NCBI GenBank assembly: GCA_002324875.1 | Contig: NTJG01000009.1 | Span: forward strand, 1 to 64,000 | Direction: 5' to 3' | Length of the DNA: 64,000 nt | Source: Lysobacteraceae bacterium NML93-0793 | Lineage (GTDB): Bacteria > Pseudomonadota > Gammaproteobacteria > Xanthomonadales > Xanthomonadaceae | Shown here: positions 9,587-17,812 of the stretch, in pieces | Layout of the letters: every line of letters begins with the position of its first letter | How positions within the stretch are numbered: the stretch's first letter is position 1 | Notes under the pieces: model-generated | What the model was told of the DNA's origin: nothing | What the model saw: the letters and a program-made list of their open reading frames with translations, nothing else | Database searches by the model: none | Program-made: the position numbers and the translations under genes

Positions 9587-10234
9587 TCACGGCGCCCGCC
9601 AGCGGAAGTACCAGGCCTCGTCGTCGGCCGGCTGCACGGCCAGTGCGGCCTCGGCGTCCAGCGGCACGGGTTCGAGCAGGCGACCACCAGGCTGCCAGCC
9701 TTCCGGGGTCGCGGCGCGCTCGCGGTCGGCGGTCTGCAGCGCGGTCACCAGCCGCAGCAGTTCCTCGACCGAACGACCCACCTCCATCGGATACCAGTTC
9801 ATCGCGCGCACGATGCCCTGCGGATCGATCACGTAGGCCCCGCGTGTCGTCGCGCTGTCGCCGGCCGCGGGATCGACCATGCCGTAGCCGCGCGCGATCG
9901 CCATCGACGGGTCTTCGATCACCGGAAATCCGATCGTGACCCCGAACCGCGCCTGGATGTCGCGCAGCCAGGCCAGATGCGAGAACAGGCCATCGACCGA
10001 CAGTGCGAGCAGCGCGCAGTCGAGCGCGTCGAAGCGGGCCTGGGCGCGGGCGAAGGCGATGAATTCACTGGTGCACACCGGGGTGAAATCGGCCGGGTGC
10101 GAGAACAGCAGCACCCAGCGGCCGCGGTAGTCCTCCAGCGCGAGCTCGCCCTGTGTGGTGCGGGCGCGGAATGCCGGCGCCGGCTCGTACAGGCGCAGCG
10201 GCGGATGGGCGGGCGAGGCAGAAAGGTCGGGCAT
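9587..10234 (-). CDS. Peroxiredoxin (Prx6-like, AhpC/TSA fold)
   Basis: A 215-residue thiol peroxidase, first gene of the minus-strand unit of the sulfur locus. The peroxidatic site is intact: HPADFTPVCTSE with catalytic Cys54. The YVIDPQGIVRAMNWYPMEVGRS stretch and the longer C-terminal arm place it with the Prx6 type, usually one-Cys. The stop codon overlaps the repressor start. Placed in a persulfide-responsive operon, it probably removes peroxides or reactive sulfur species formed during sulfide oxidation. The start at 10234 is the only ATG giving the family N-terminus. Confidence 0.88.
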   Translation of the reverse strand: MPDLSASPAHPPLRLYEPAPAFRARTTQGELALEDYRGRWVLLFSHPADFTPVCTSEFIAFARAQARFDALDCALLALSVDGLFSHLAWLRDIQARFGVTIGFPVIEDPSMAIARGYGMVDPAAGDSATTRGAYVIDPQGIVRAMNWYPMEVGRSVEELLRLVTALQTADRERAATPEGWQPGGRLLEPVPLDAEAALAVQPADDEAWYFRWRAP

Positions 10235-10301
10235 GGGTGATGTGCGGGCGCGGGGCGGCTCACGCTGAAGCCGGGTGGACGGGATGTCAAAGTGCCGTGC
10301 T

Positions 10302-10338
10302 AATACTTGCACACTTAGAAAAAGTATGAAAGTGTATT
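10302..10338. promoter_or_regulatory. Probable BigR-type operator: two interleaved inverted repeats
   Basis: Between the divergent peroxiredoxin (start 10234) and hydrolase (start 10361) genes lies an A/T-rich island in otherwise GC-rich DNA. It holds two perfect 6-bp inverted repeats with equal 13-base gaps: ATACTT (10303-10308) with AAGTAT (10322-10327), and ACACTT (10311-10316) with AAGTGT (10330-10335). Their centres are 8 bp apart. The position and composition fit an ArsR-family operator controlling both directions, but the binding protein is inferred from context. Confidence 0.6.
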
Positions 10339-10360
10339 CCCACTTCAACTGGAGCGTGTC

Positions 10361-11317
10361 ATGTCCCAGCCCGTCGTGCCTTCGCCCGCCGCTCCGGACG
10401 CGCCGCTCGACGCGGCGCGCGCAGTGGTGGCGCAGACCCTGGCGGGCACGCATCCGCGCCCGCTGGTCGCCTCGTTCTTCGACGAGGCCACGTTCACGGT
10501 GAGCCACGTGGTGCGCGATCCGGACAGCCCGGTCTGCGCGATCGTCGACAGCGTGCTCGACTTCGATGCGCCCAGCGGCCGCACCGCCGACGATTCGGCG
10601 CGTCACCTCGTCGAGTACGTCGGCGACCACGGCCTGCGCGTCGACTGGCTGCTGGAAACCCATGCCCACGCCGACCATCTGTCGGCCGCGCCGCTGCTGC
10701 AGGCGCGGGTCGGCGGCCGGCTGGCGATCGGTGCGCACATCACGGAAGTGCAGGAAGTCTTCGGCAAGATCTTCAATGCCGGCACGTGGTTCGCGCGCGA
10801 CGGCAGCCAGTTCGACCAGCTGTTCGCCGACGGCGACCGCTTCCGCATCGGTGGCCTCGAAGCGGTGGCGCTGCACGTGCCTGGGCACACCCCCGCCTGC
10901 ATGGCCTATGTGATCGGCGATGCGGTGTTTCCGGGCGACACGCTGTTCATGCCCGACTACGGCACCGCGCGCTGCGACTTCCCCGGCGGCGATGCGGCCC
11001 AGCTGTACCGTTCCATCCACCGTCTGCTCGCACTGCCCGAGGCGACCCGCCTGTTCCTGTGCCACGACTACACGGCGCCGGGGCGCGATGCGTTCGCGTG
11101 GGAGACGACGATCGGCGCGCAGCGCACCGGCAACGTCCACGTGCGCGAGGGTGTGACCGAGGCGGCGTTCGTCGCCATGCGCGAGGCGCGCGACGCGACG
11201 CTGCCCATGCCGAAGCTGATCCTGCCGTCGGTGCAGGTGAACATGCGCGGCGGCCATCTGCCCGAGCCCGAGGACAACGGCGTGCGCTACCTCAAGCTGC
11301 CGGTGGACGCGCTGTGA
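10361..11317 (+). CDS. MBL-fold persulfide-dioxygenase-like hydrolase (Blh MBL domain)
   Basis: A 318-residue metallo-hydrolase homologous to the MBL domain of Blh and to ETHE1-type persulfide dioxygenases. It has [13 protein letters not shown] (HxHxDH), [24 protein letters not shown] and [12 protein letters not shown], with [14 protein letters not shown] near the C-terminus as in the divergent paralogue at 8255. It is first in the plus-strand unit MBL, YeeE, YedE, DUF442, TSUP and overlaps the next gene (GTGA). Its likely role is oxidation of glutathione persulfide to sulfite, with the downstream permeases moving sulfur species across the inner membrane. Confidence 0.87.
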   Translation: MSQPVVPSPAAPDAPLDAARAVVAQTLAGTHPRPLVASFFDEATFTVSHVVRDPDSPVCAIVDSVLDFDAPSGRTADDSARHLVEYVGDHGLRVDWLLETHAHADHLSAAPLLQARVGGRLAIGAHITEVQEVFGKIFNAGTWFARDGSQFDQLFADGDRFRIGGLEAVALHVPGHTPACMAYVIGDAVFPGDTLFMPDYGTARCDFPGGDAAQLYRSIHRLLALPEATRLFLCHDYTAPGRDAFAWETTIGAQRTGNVHVREGVTEAAFVAMREARDATLPMPKLILPSVQVNMRGGHLPEPEDNGVRYLKLPVDAL

Positions 11318-11751
11318 GCGTCGCCGCGCTGCACTGGGGCTGGCCGGTCGCCGGCGGCCTGATGATCGGCACCGCGGCGGCGTTGTATCTGATCGTCGCC
11401 GGCCGGGTCATGGGCGTCTCCGGCATGTTGGCGGCCGCGACCGGCCTCGGCCCCGGCAGCGCACGCGTGCAGTCGGCGCTGTTCATCGCCGGTCTGCTCG
11501 TCGGCACGCTGGTCGCGATGGCGTGGATCCGCATGCCGGTATTCGAGGTCACCACGTCCTGGCCGCTGCTCGTCGCCGGTGGCCTGCTGGTGGGCTACGG
11601 CACGCGGCTGGGATCGGGCTGCACCAGCGGCCACGGCGTCTGCGGCCTGGCCCGGCTGTCGCCGCGCTCGCTGGCCGCGACCGGCGTGTTCATGGCCACC
11701 GCGGCGCTGACCGTCTTCGTCGTGCGCCACGGCATCGGGGGTGGCGCGTGA
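11314..11751 (+). CDS. YeeE/YedE-family half transporter (first of pair)
   Basis: A 145-residue integral membrane protein with about four hydrophobic spans and the family signature GSGCTSGHGVCGLARLS, whose cysteines in TsuA/YeeE-like proteins relay thiosulfate or sulfane sulfur. The GTG at 11314 overlaps the upstream TGA (GTGA). It is half the size of full-length YeeE and is followed by a second half gene, as in the PmpA/PmpB pairs of Xylella and relatives. It probably imports or exports a sulfur species for the neighbouring dioxygenase. Confidence 0.85.
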   Translation: MSVAALHWGWPVAGGLMIGTAAALYLIVAGRVMGVSGMLAAATGLGPGSARVQSALFIAGLLVGTLVAMAWIRMPVFEVTTSWPLLVAGGLLVGYGTRLGSGCTSGHGVCGLARLSPRSLAATGVFMATAALTVFVVRHGIGGGA

Positions 11752-12161
11752 TCCGCCTGATCGCACTGCTGTGCGGCCTGCTGTTCGGCGCCGGCCTGGT
11801 GGTCTCGGACATGGTCAATCCGGCACGTGTACTGGCCTTCCTGGATGTCGCCGGTGACTGGGATCCGGCGCTGGCGCTGGTGATGGGCGCGGCCCTGGTG
11901 CCCTCGGCGCTGGCCTATGCCTGGCGCCGGCGTCGACTGCAGCCGCTCGCCGCGGCGGACTTCCACGTGCCCGGCAACCGGCGCATCGATGCGCGCCTGC
12001 TCGGCGGCGCCGCGCTGTTCGGCATCGGCTGGGGCCTGGTCGGGCTCTGCCCGGGGCCGGCGATCGCCGCGCTCGTCACGCTGCAGACCCCGTTCCTCGC
12101 GTTCGCCGCCGCCATGCTCGCCGGCATGGCGCTTCACCGCGTGCTGCACGTGCCCGCCTGA
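11748..12161 (+). CDS. YeeE/YedE-family half transporter (second of pair)
   Basis: A 137-residue membrane protein and partner of the preceding half transporter. The GTG at 11748 again overlaps the previous stop (GTGA). Four hydrophobic segments are visible, with SDMVNPARVLAFLD after the first and the GLVGLCPGPAIAAL motif carrying the conserved Cys. The DUF6691/YeeE second-half pattern fits. Both halves are needed for one inverted-repeat YeeE fold, so a heterodimer is expected. Confidence 0.84.
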   Translation: MIRLIALLCGLLFGAGLVVSDMVNPARVLAFLDVAGDWDPALALVMGAALVPSALAYAWRRRRLQPLAAADFHVPGNRRIDARLLGGAALFGIGWGLVGLCPGPAIAALVTLQTPFLAFAAAMLAGMALHRVLHVPA

Positions 12162-12177
12162 TCCCGGAGGGATCCCG

Positions 12178-12639
12178 ATGCCCGTTTACGCCAGGCTCGA
12201 TGACCGCGTGTCGGTCGCCCCGCAGATCACCCTCGACGAGATCCCCGCGATCGCCGGGGCCGGCTTCACCACGCTGATCGGCAACCGGCCCGACGGCGAA
12301 GCCGAGGGTCAGCCCGACACCGCCGCCCTCGCCGCCGAAGCGCGCCGGCATGGCCTGGACTTCGTGCACCAGCCGGTGGTCGGCAGCGCGATCGACATGC
12401 GTGATGCGGATGCGTTCGACGCCGCACTCGCCCGGGCGCGTGGCCCGGTACTCGCGTTCTGCCGCACCGGCACGCGCTCGACGACGCTGTGGGCGCTGGG
12501 CCAGGCGCGGCGGCGTCCGGTCGACGACGTGCTCGCCGACGCGCGGCGCGCCGGATACGACCTGGCCGGTCTCCGCCCGCAGTTGGAGGCGACGGCCGCC
12601 ATGGTCGCCCCCGTGGCCCCCGGCGGCGCGGACGGCTGA
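12178..12639 (+). CDS. DUF442 / TIGR01244-type sulfurtransferase or phosphatase-like protein (Blh N-terminal domain)
   Basis: A 153-residue protein with the dual-specificity-phosphatase fold signature: a Cys-based P-loop FCRTGTRSTTLWAL, preceded by the family pattern QITLDEIPAIAGAGFTTLIGNRPDGE. It matches the DUF442 domain fused in front of the MBL domain in Blh of Xylella and Agrobacterium, but here it is encoded separately. A Shine-Dalgarno GGAGG lies about 8 bases before the ATG. It probably acts as a sulfur carrier or sulfurtransferase feeding the dioxygenase; phosphatase activity is also possible. Confidence 0.82.
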   Translation: MPVYARLDDRVSVAPQITLDEIPAIAGAGFTTLIGNRPDGEAEGQPDTAALAAEARRHGLDFVHQPVVGSAIDMRDADAFDAALARARGPVLAFCRTGTRSTTLWALGQARRRPVDDVLADARRAGYDLAGLRPQLEATAAMVAPVAPGGADG

Positions 12640-12644
12640 CGACG

Positions 12645-13430
12645 ATGGATGTCCTGCACCTGCTTCTCGGCGGCCTGTCGGGCGTGCTGGTCGGATTCAC
12701 CCTCGGTCTCGTCGGCGGGGGTGGCTCCATCCTCGCCGTGCCGCTGATGGTCTACGTGGTCGGCGTCGACAATCCGCATGTGGCGATCGGCACCAGCGCG
12801 CTCGCGGTGGCGGCCAACGCGGCGATGAATCTCGGCCACCATGCGCGCCGCGGCAACGTCCGCTGGACATGCGCGGCCGTGTTCGCGGCGGCAGGTGTGA
12901 TCGGTGCCTATGGTGGCTCCACACTCGGCAAGGCGATCGACGGGCAGAAGCTGCTGCTGCTGTTCGCCCTGTTGATGCTGATGGTCGGTGTTCTGATGCT
13001 GCGCGGTCGTGGCGAGGGGGGCGATGCGGACGCGCGCCTCGATCGCCGGACCGCGCCGCGCCTGGCCGGCTTCGGGGGCCTCGCCGGCGCGCTGTCGGGG
13101 TTCTTCGGGATCGGCGGCGGGTTCCTGATCGTGCCGGGCCTGATCGCCGCGACCCGCATGCCGATGCTGCTGGCGATCGGCAGTTCCCTGGTCGCGGTCA
13201 CCGCGTTCGGCCTGACCACCGCGTTGAACTACGCACGCTCGGGACTCATCGACTGGACGCTGGCCGGCGTGTTCGTCGGCGGCGGCCTGCTGGGCGGGTT
13301 GTTCGGCGCATCACTGGCGACGCGGCTGTCGCGATCGCGCGGCGCGCTCAATCGGGTGTTCGCGGGGCTGGTCTTCGCGGTCGCGCTGTACATGCTCGTG
13401 CGCAGTGCGCGTGCTCTGCTCGGGGGCTGA
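12645..13430 (+). CDS. TSUP (TauE/SafE) family permease
   Basis: A 261-residue inner-membrane protein with about eight hydrophobic spans and the two TSUP repeats: GLVGGGGSILAVPL in the first half and SGFFGIGGGFLIVPGL in the second. It is last in the sulfur operon, five bases after the previous stop. Family members export sulfite, taurine or other sulfur compounds; next to persulfide dioxygenases, sulfite export is the natural guess. Confidence 0.88.
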   Translation: MDVLHLLLGGLSGVLVGFTLGLVGGGGSILAVPLMVYVVGVDNPHVAIGTSALAVAANAAMNLGHHARRGNVRWTCAAVFAAAGVIGAYGGSTLGKAIDGQKLLLLFALLMLMVGVLMLRGRGEGGDADARLDRRTAPRLAGFGGLAGALSGFFGIGGGFLIVPGLIAATRMPMLLAIGSSLVAVTAFGLTTALNYARSGLIDWTLAGVFVGGGLLGGLFGASLATRLSRSRGALNRVFAGLVFAVALYMLVRSARALLGG

Positions 13431-13437
13431 GCCCCGA

Positions 13438-13734
13438 TCAGCCTTCCTCTTCGGTCTCGAACTCGACCACGGCGTCGAGATCGAAGGCCAGCGCTTCGAC
13501 GGCCTCGCGCACCTTGCGCGCGGTCGCCAGGTTGCCGGCCTCGACCTCGATCTCGTGCATCTTGGGGCCGGCGACATCGCTCAGGCCGGCGGAGCTGGAG
13601 TCGGCGTCGTCCATGTGCGGCATGAGGTCGTCGATCTCCTCGACGTGCTCGATGCCGTCCACGCTGGACAGAAGATTGATCACCGCGCGGGCGGTGTCGT
13701 CGCTGCCGGTGACGCGGATGCGGAGCATGGGCAT
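13438..13734 (-). CDS. Conserved small acidic protein of unknown function
   Basis: A 98-residue soluble protein on the minus strand, convergent with the TSUP gene and separated from it by only seven bases. The ATG at 13734 has an upstream AAGGA; the frame stays open further upstream, but that part reads through low-complexity DNA overlapping the speG start. It begins with a ferredoxin-fold-like beta-alpha pattern (MLRIRVTGSDDTARAVINLL, VDGIEHVEEID), then a Ser/Asp linker, then a Glu/Val-rich second half ending EFETEEEG. No catalytic motif is visible. A small regulatory or binding domain is possible, but I do not recognise it. Confidence 0.65.
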   Translation of the reverse strand: MPMLRIRVTGSDDTARAVINLLSSVDGIEHVEEIDDLMPHMDDADSSSAGLSDVAGPKMHEIEVEAGNLATARKVREAVEALAFDLDAVVEFETEEEG

Positions 13735-13843
13735 GTCGGGGTCCTTGGTGCGGAAGTTGGCGTGCAGGCTAGGCAGCGCATTGGAAAACTGATGTGACGA
13801 TGCCGGCCCCGTGCTGTCATGCGCCGCGGAGTAGGCTGCGCGC

Positions 13844-14416
13844 ATGAACCCTGCCGACCCCGACGCGCCCAAGGCGTCCGATTCCGCCGACGTGCAGCTG
13901 CGCCCGCTCGAGCGCGGCGATCTGCATTTCGTCCACGAGCTCAACAACAATCGCGCGGTGATGAGCTACTGGTTCGAGGAGCCGTACGAGGCCTTCGTCG
14001 AACTCGAGGAGCTGTTCCGCAAGCACATCCACGACCAGAGCGAGCGCCGCTTCATCGTCGAGGACGGAAGCCACGCGCGCGTGGGCATGGTGGAACTGGT
14101 CGAGATCGATCATCTGCACCGGCGCGCCGAGTTCGCGATCATGATCTCGCCCGCGCACCAGGGCCGCGGGTATGCGCGCCCGGCGACGGCGCTGGCGATC
14201 GCGTATGCGTTCCGCGTGCTGAATCTCTACAAGCTGTTCCTGCTGGTCGACGTGGACAACGCCGCCGCGATCCACGTCTACGAATCGCTGGGCTTCCAGC
14301 GCGAAGGCGTGCTGGTCGACGAGTTCTTCAGCGACGGCCGCTACCGCAGTGCGATCCGCATGTGCCTGTTCCAGCATCAGGCGCTGGGCAGCGACGACAG
14401 CCGCCGCGACGCCTGA
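13844..14416 (+). CDS. speG: Spermidine N(1)-acetyltransferase
   Basis: A 190-residue GNAT-fold enzyme that acetylates spermidine and spermine with acetyl-CoA, lowering polyamine toxicity. The match to E. coli SpeG, recalled from memory, is strong along the whole length: [57 protein letters not shown], the acetyl-CoA loop [16 protein letters not shown] and IRMCLFQHQ. It has an N-terminal extension of about 16 residues. It is a single gene with its own upstream region, convergent with the next acetyltransferase gene. Confidence 0.93.
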   Translation: MNPADPDAPKASDSADVQLRPLERGDLHFVHELNNNRAVMSYWFEEPYEAFVELEELFRKHIHDQSERRFIVEDGSHARVGMVELVEIDHLHRRAEFAIMISPAHQGRGYARPATALAIAYAFRVLNLYKLFLLVDVDNAAAIHVYESLGFQREGVLVDEFFSDGRYRSAIRMCLFQHQALGSDDSRRDA

Positions 14417-14426
14417 TCGGGGCGCA

Positions 14427-14945
14427 TCAGGCCGGGCGCACGCGCTCGAACATCAGCGTGGTCGCGTCGCGGTACACCGTGATCCCCGTTTCGAGGTAGC
14501 CGAGCTTGCCGGCCAACCTGCGCGACGGCGCGTTGTCCGGATCGATGATGCAGACGCTGCGCCCGCCGAAGGGCTGTGCATCGAACCAGGCGTGCATCGC
14601 CTGTGTGGCCTCGAACGCGATGCCGCGGCCGTGGGCTTCGCGTGCGAACACCCACGCGCCTTCGGGCGAGGCGGCGAACGCATCGCCGAGGCCACGACGG
14701 AAGTCCGCGAAACCGGCGCCGCCGATGCAGCGGCCAGTCTCTCGCTCGATCACCGCGAAGATGCCGAAGCCGAACGCGGCCCAGTGCCCGATGTAGCGCA
14801 GCAGCCGGTTCCAGATGTCCTCGTCGCTGGGCACGGCCCGGGTGATGTGCCGCATCACCTCGGGGTCGCGGATCATCGCGCGCAGCGCGTCGAAATCCTC
14901 GATCGCGTGCGGGCGCAGCAGCAGGCGTTCGGTCTCGATCCGCAT
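14427..14945 (-). CDS. GNAT family N-acetyltransferase (RimJ/RimL-like)
   Basis: A 172-residue acetyltransferase beginning MRIETERLLLRPHAIEDFDAL, the usual opening of the RimJ/RimL type that acetylates protein N-termini or small amines. The acetyl-CoA-binding stretch is AREAHGRGIAFEA, followed by SVCIIDPDNAPSRRLAGKLGY. It starts five bases after the stop of the cyclophilin gene on the same strand, so the two may be co-transcribed. The substrate is unknown. Confidence 0.83.
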   Translation of the reverse strand: MRIETERLLLRPHAIEDFDALRAMIRDPEVMRHITRAVPSDEDIWNRLLRYIGHWAAFGFGIFAVIERETGRCIGGAGFADFRRGLGDAFAASPEGAWVFAREAHGRGIAFEATQAMHAWFDAQPFGGRSVCIIDPDNAPSRRLAGKLGYLETGITVYRDATTLMFERVRPA

Positions 14946-14950
14946 CACGC

Positions 14951-15904
14951 TCAGGTCGCGGGCGGGGTGCGCACCGGCACCGCGATGTTGCACAGGTCGA
15001 TGTGGCCCGCCGGCTGCAGATACCAGTCGTCGCGCCGGTTGCGGCGTGACTCGACCACGGCGTCGAACAGCGGCGTATCGGTGCGCAGCACCTCGATCGG
15101 CGTGCGTTCGGCGGGCGGCACCTCGGACGCGAGCCGGATCGCGCGGATCGGCGCACGCTGCGCAGGATCCTCGTAGAAGCCGAGGGGGCCGGCGCCGCGC
15201 GGCAGCACGCTGAGCAGTTCCATGCCCTGCAGCACGCGGCCGACGACGGTGATGTTGCGGTCGAGCTGGCGCGGCGACTGCCCGGTCACCACGTAGAGCT
15301 CCGTGCCGTTGCTGGAGTCGGGCGCCATGTCGCGGCCTGCGCCCAGGGTGCCGTAACAATGCGCGAGCCACGCGCGGCCGGTCTTCGGATCGCGCGCGGC
15401 AGGGAAGCCGTCGGCGAAGCCGGTCTCGGCGGCCCAGCCGTCGGGGTCGGGCAGGGCGTGGAAGGCGAGGCCCGATGCCGCGCGGTCGAACTCGGCCGGC
15501 AGCGTCGCCCGGGCGCTGCCGATCGGCTTGCCGGGCGCCCCCTCTTCGACGATGTCGCCGAACTGCACGACGAAATTGTCCTGCGAGCGGTACAGGGTGA
15601 GTCCGTCCCAGAAGCCCTCGCGCGCCAGCGTGCGGATGTTGGCGACGTGCTGCGGCGCGAAGCCGGGCGCGAGTTCGATGACCACCCGGCCGCCGGCGAC
15701 GTCCATGTACAGCGTGCTGTCCGGGTCCGGCGTGCGCCAGTCGGCAGCGGTCGAGGCGTCGAGCAGTGCCTGCGTGGTGCGTCGCTCCACAGGCGGATCT
15801 TCGGACGCCGCAGCGCGTGCACCGCTGCAGCCGGGCAGCGCGGCGAGCACGGCGATGGACAGAGCGAGGGCGAGCGGCGCGGCGCGGGACGGGGCGATCG
15901 GCAT
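14951..15904 (-). CDS. Cyclophilin-type peptidyl-prolyl isomerase lipoprotein
   Basis: A 317-residue protein with a lipoprotein signal (LAALPGC) and a cyclophilin domain: [37 protein letters not shown], a long insert after [10 protein letters not shown], then [30 protein letters not shown]. It should catalyse proline isomerisation in the periplasm. Several canonical active-site residues are changed: FHRV is replaced by LYRS, and the FVVQFGD stretch stands where FMIQGGD is usual, so activity may be reduced. I use the ATG at 15904; a TTG at 15919 would add five residues. Confidence 0.82.
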   Translation of the reverse strand: MPIAPSRAAPLALALSIAVLAALPGCSGARAAASEDPPVERRTTQALLDASTAADWRTPDPDSTLYMDVAGGRVVIELAPGFAPQHVANIRTLAREGFWDGLTLYRSQDNFVVQFGDIVEEGAPGKPIGSARATLPAEFDRAASGLAFHALPDPDGWAAETGFADGFPAARDPKTGRAWLAHCYGTLGAGRDMAPDSSNGTELYVVTGQSPRQLDRNITVVGRVLQGMELLSVLPRGAGPLGFYEDPAQRAPIRAIRLASEVPPAERTPIEVLRTDTPLFDAVVESRRNRRDDWYLQPAGHIDLCNIAVPVRTPPAT

Positions 15905-15991
15905 GGAGGCATCCGGCAAGGTCGGAAGCCCGATTGTGGCCGACTCGCGCGCGCTGCATGACTAGCGGCACATCCGCTATACCGAAGTCCG

Positions 15992-16016
15992 CACTAGTAT
16001 CGACATCGACCTAGTG
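15992..16016. promoter_or_regulatory. Probable PadR operator (CACTAG-N13-CTAGTG)
   Basis: A perfect 6-bp inverted repeat, CACTAG (15992-15997) and CTAGTG (16011-16016), with a 13-base gap lies directly upstream of the PadR-family gene. Its right half runs into the GTGGAGG ribosome-binding site (16014-16020). A further ACTAG occurs at 15961-15965. PadR-family proteins commonly bind such dyads in their own promoters, so autoregulation is likely. Confidence 0.5.
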
Positions 16017-16025
16017 GAGGTGGCC

Positions 16026-16400
16026 ATGGCCGACATCCCGGACGACAGCGAACTGCAGCTGCGCAAGTTCCAGAAGGAACTGAGCGCGGGCACGGTGTCG
16101 CTGGCGCTGCTGGCGGTGCTGGGGGGCAGCGCCACACCGATGTACGGCTACCAGATCGCCAAGCGCCTGGAATCGCTGGACGGCGTCTTGAGTGGCAAGC
16201 AGAGCGCGCTGTACCCGGTGCTGCGCAACCTCAGCGCGGCCGGTCTGCTCGACAGCCACACCGAGCCGTCCGCGGCCGGGCCGCCGCGCCGCTACTACCG
16301 CATCACCGAGGCAGGGCGGATCACCCTGCAGCAGTGGACCGCCGCCTGGCGGGCCACGCGGGATTCCGTCGACGCCGTCCTGGAGGGGATACGCGAATGA
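16026..16400 (+). CDS. PadR-family transcriptional regulator
   Basis: A 124-residue winged-helix regulator. The PadR hallmarks are present: SLALLAVLGGSATPMYGYQIAKRLE, GKQSALYPVLRNLSAAGLLDSH and the wing GPPRRYYRITEAGR, with a short C-terminal dimerisation helix. The ATG at 16026 has GTGGAGG upstream. It overlaps the next gene by ATGA, so the regulator and the membrane sensor-like protein are made together. A perfect dyad lies just upstream. The ligand is unknown. Confidence 0.88.
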   Translation: MADIPDDSELQLRKFQKELSAGTVSLALLAVLGGSATPMYGYQIAKRLESLDGVLSGKQSALYPVLRNLSAAGLLDSHTEPSAAGPPRRYYRITEAGRITLQQWTAAWRATRDSVDAVLEGIRE

Positions 16401-17305
16401 ACACCAGCCACCTGCCCACGAGCATTCCCGCCTATCTCGACCAGCTGCGCCGTGCACTGGCCGGCGCCGACCCGGCCCTGGTCCAGGATGCGCTCTACGA
16501 CGCCGAGGAATACCTGCGTTCGGAACTGGCCGAGCAGCCCGGCCGGTCCGAGGCCGAGGTCATCGCCTCGGTCGCGTCGAGCTACGGCGCACCGGACGAG
16601 GTGGCCGAGATCTACCGCGACACCGAGGTCAAGGTGCAGACCGCGCTGCGCCCGCCGGCACCGGCGCCGCGTACCTCGCTCGTCGGGCGCTTCTTCGGCG
16701 TCGCCGCCGATCCGCACACGTATTCGTCGCTGTTCTACATGGTGCTGTCGCTGGCGACCGGCATCTTCTACTTCACCTGGGTGGTCACCGGGTTCGCGCT
16801 CTCGCTGGGGCTGGTGTTCGTGCTGGTCGGCATTCCGTTGCTGATCCTGTTCTTCGGCTCGGTGCGGGTGCTGTCGCTGGTGGAAGGCCGGCTGGTCGAA
16901 GTGATGCTTGGCGAACGCATGCCCCGGCGGCCGCTGTATGCCGCCCGCGGCCGCAGCTGGCTGCAGCGCATCGGCGACATGTTCACCGACGTGCGCACCT
17001 GGAGCACGCTGCTGTACATGCTGATGATGCTGCCGCTGGGCGTCGTGTACTTCACGATCAACGTGACCCTGCTGTCGGTGTCGCTGGGCATGATCGCCGC
17101 GCCCCTGGCCGTATTCCCCGGCCTGCATCTCAACGTCTGGATGTTCGGCGTCGATATCCCGCAACAGGCGCCCTTGCTGCTGCCCCTGGTGTCGGTGACC
17201 GGCGTGCTGCTGCTGTTCGCCAGCCTGCATCTGTTCCGCGCGATCGGCCGCATGCATGGCAGCATTGCCAAGCATCTGCTGGTCAAGACGGCGCAGTACA
17301 GCTGA
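16397..17305 (+). CDS. HAAS-domain membrane protein with putative sensor domain
   Basis: A 302-residue membrane protein, translationally coupled to the PadR gene. The N-terminal 75 residues resemble the HAAS/DUF1700 domain (LPTSIPAYLDQLRRAL, DALYDAEEYLRSEL, VIASVASSYGAPDEVAEIY). Two copies of a two-span hydrophobic module follow (about residues 110-165 and 210-290), resembling the putative-sensor domain. PadR plus HAAS-domain membrane protein is a recurring pair in which the membrane partner is thought to modulate or be controlled by the regulator. The signal sensed is not known. Confidence 0.75.
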   Translation: MNTSHLPTSIPAYLDQLRRALAGADPALVQDALYDAEEYLRSELAEQPGRSEAEVIASVASSYGAPDEVAEIYRDTEVKVQTALRPPAPAPRTSLVGRFFGVAADPHTYSSLFYMVLSLATGIFYFTWVVTGFALSLGLVFVLVGIPLLILFFGSVRVLSLVEGRLVEVMLGERMPRRPLYAARGRSWLQRIGDMFTDVRTWSTLLYMLMMLPLGVVYFTINVTLLSVSLGMIAAPLAVFPGLHLNVWMFGVDIPQQAPLLLPLVSVTGVLLLFASLHLFRAIGRMHGSIAKHLLVKTAQYS

Positions 17306-17762
17306 GGCCGCACCCGGTCGCGTGGCGCGTGCAGCAGGCCGGTCTGTGCGCCTGCAGGGTCGCATCCGTGTGCGCCTTGGCGGGGTGGGGTCTCGCGACT
17401 GCGCAAGGCGGCCACCGCCGCGGACGCGCGCTCATGAGATGAGTCGCCGCGGTCGTGTGCCTGCGATCCGGCGCCGCTGAGGGATGGGTGCCCGCGGCGT
17501 AGCCGGACGCCCGTCAGACAGCGCCGGCCGATGAGGTGCTGCCCGGCTGAGGTCGTGCGCGCATGTTGCACGCGCGGCGATGACACGATCCCGGCCTTCG
17601 GCTGGGGTGAATCGCCGGCGTGATCCGGGGCCCGCGCCGTGTCAGGCCGGGCGCCGGGCGGCGTCGCGGAACCCGGGCGCACGTGCCCAAGCAGTTGGCG
17701 GACATTTCCATCTGCCGAGTGCCCGCCGCTGATGCGGGTCGTTTCCAATGGTCCGCAACGAA
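17306..17762. other. Non-coding stretch without recognisable gene
   Basis: About 460 bp of GC-rich DNA between the sensor gene and the terminator at 17763. I see no open frame with coding character, no tRNA and no clear repeat. Confidence 0.5.
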
Positions 17763-17787
17763 AAAGGCCGCCCTGTGGGCGGCCTTT
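17763..17787. terminator. Bidirectional rho-independent terminator
   Basis: A perfect 11-bp stem, AAAGGCCGCCC / GGGCGGCCTTT, with a TGT loop, flanked by A-rich sequence on the left and T-rich on the right. It can end the minus-strand NlpC/P60 gene, whose stop lies 26 bp away, and any plus-strand transcript from the sensor operon. Confidence 0.85.
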
Positions 17788-17812
17788 CTGTGCGCGGCAA
17801 CGCGGGGTCGGG

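Noticed and set aside
9171-9590. Arsenic-resistance ArsR repressor
   Set aside because: The CVC metal site is absent and no arsB or arsC is nearby; the two-Cys pattern and neighbours fit a persulfide sensor.
13420-13437. GC hairpin over the convergent stops of the TSUP and 98-residue genes
   Set aside because: TCGGGG/CCCCGA pairs, but the stem is short, GC-only and without a T tract on either side.
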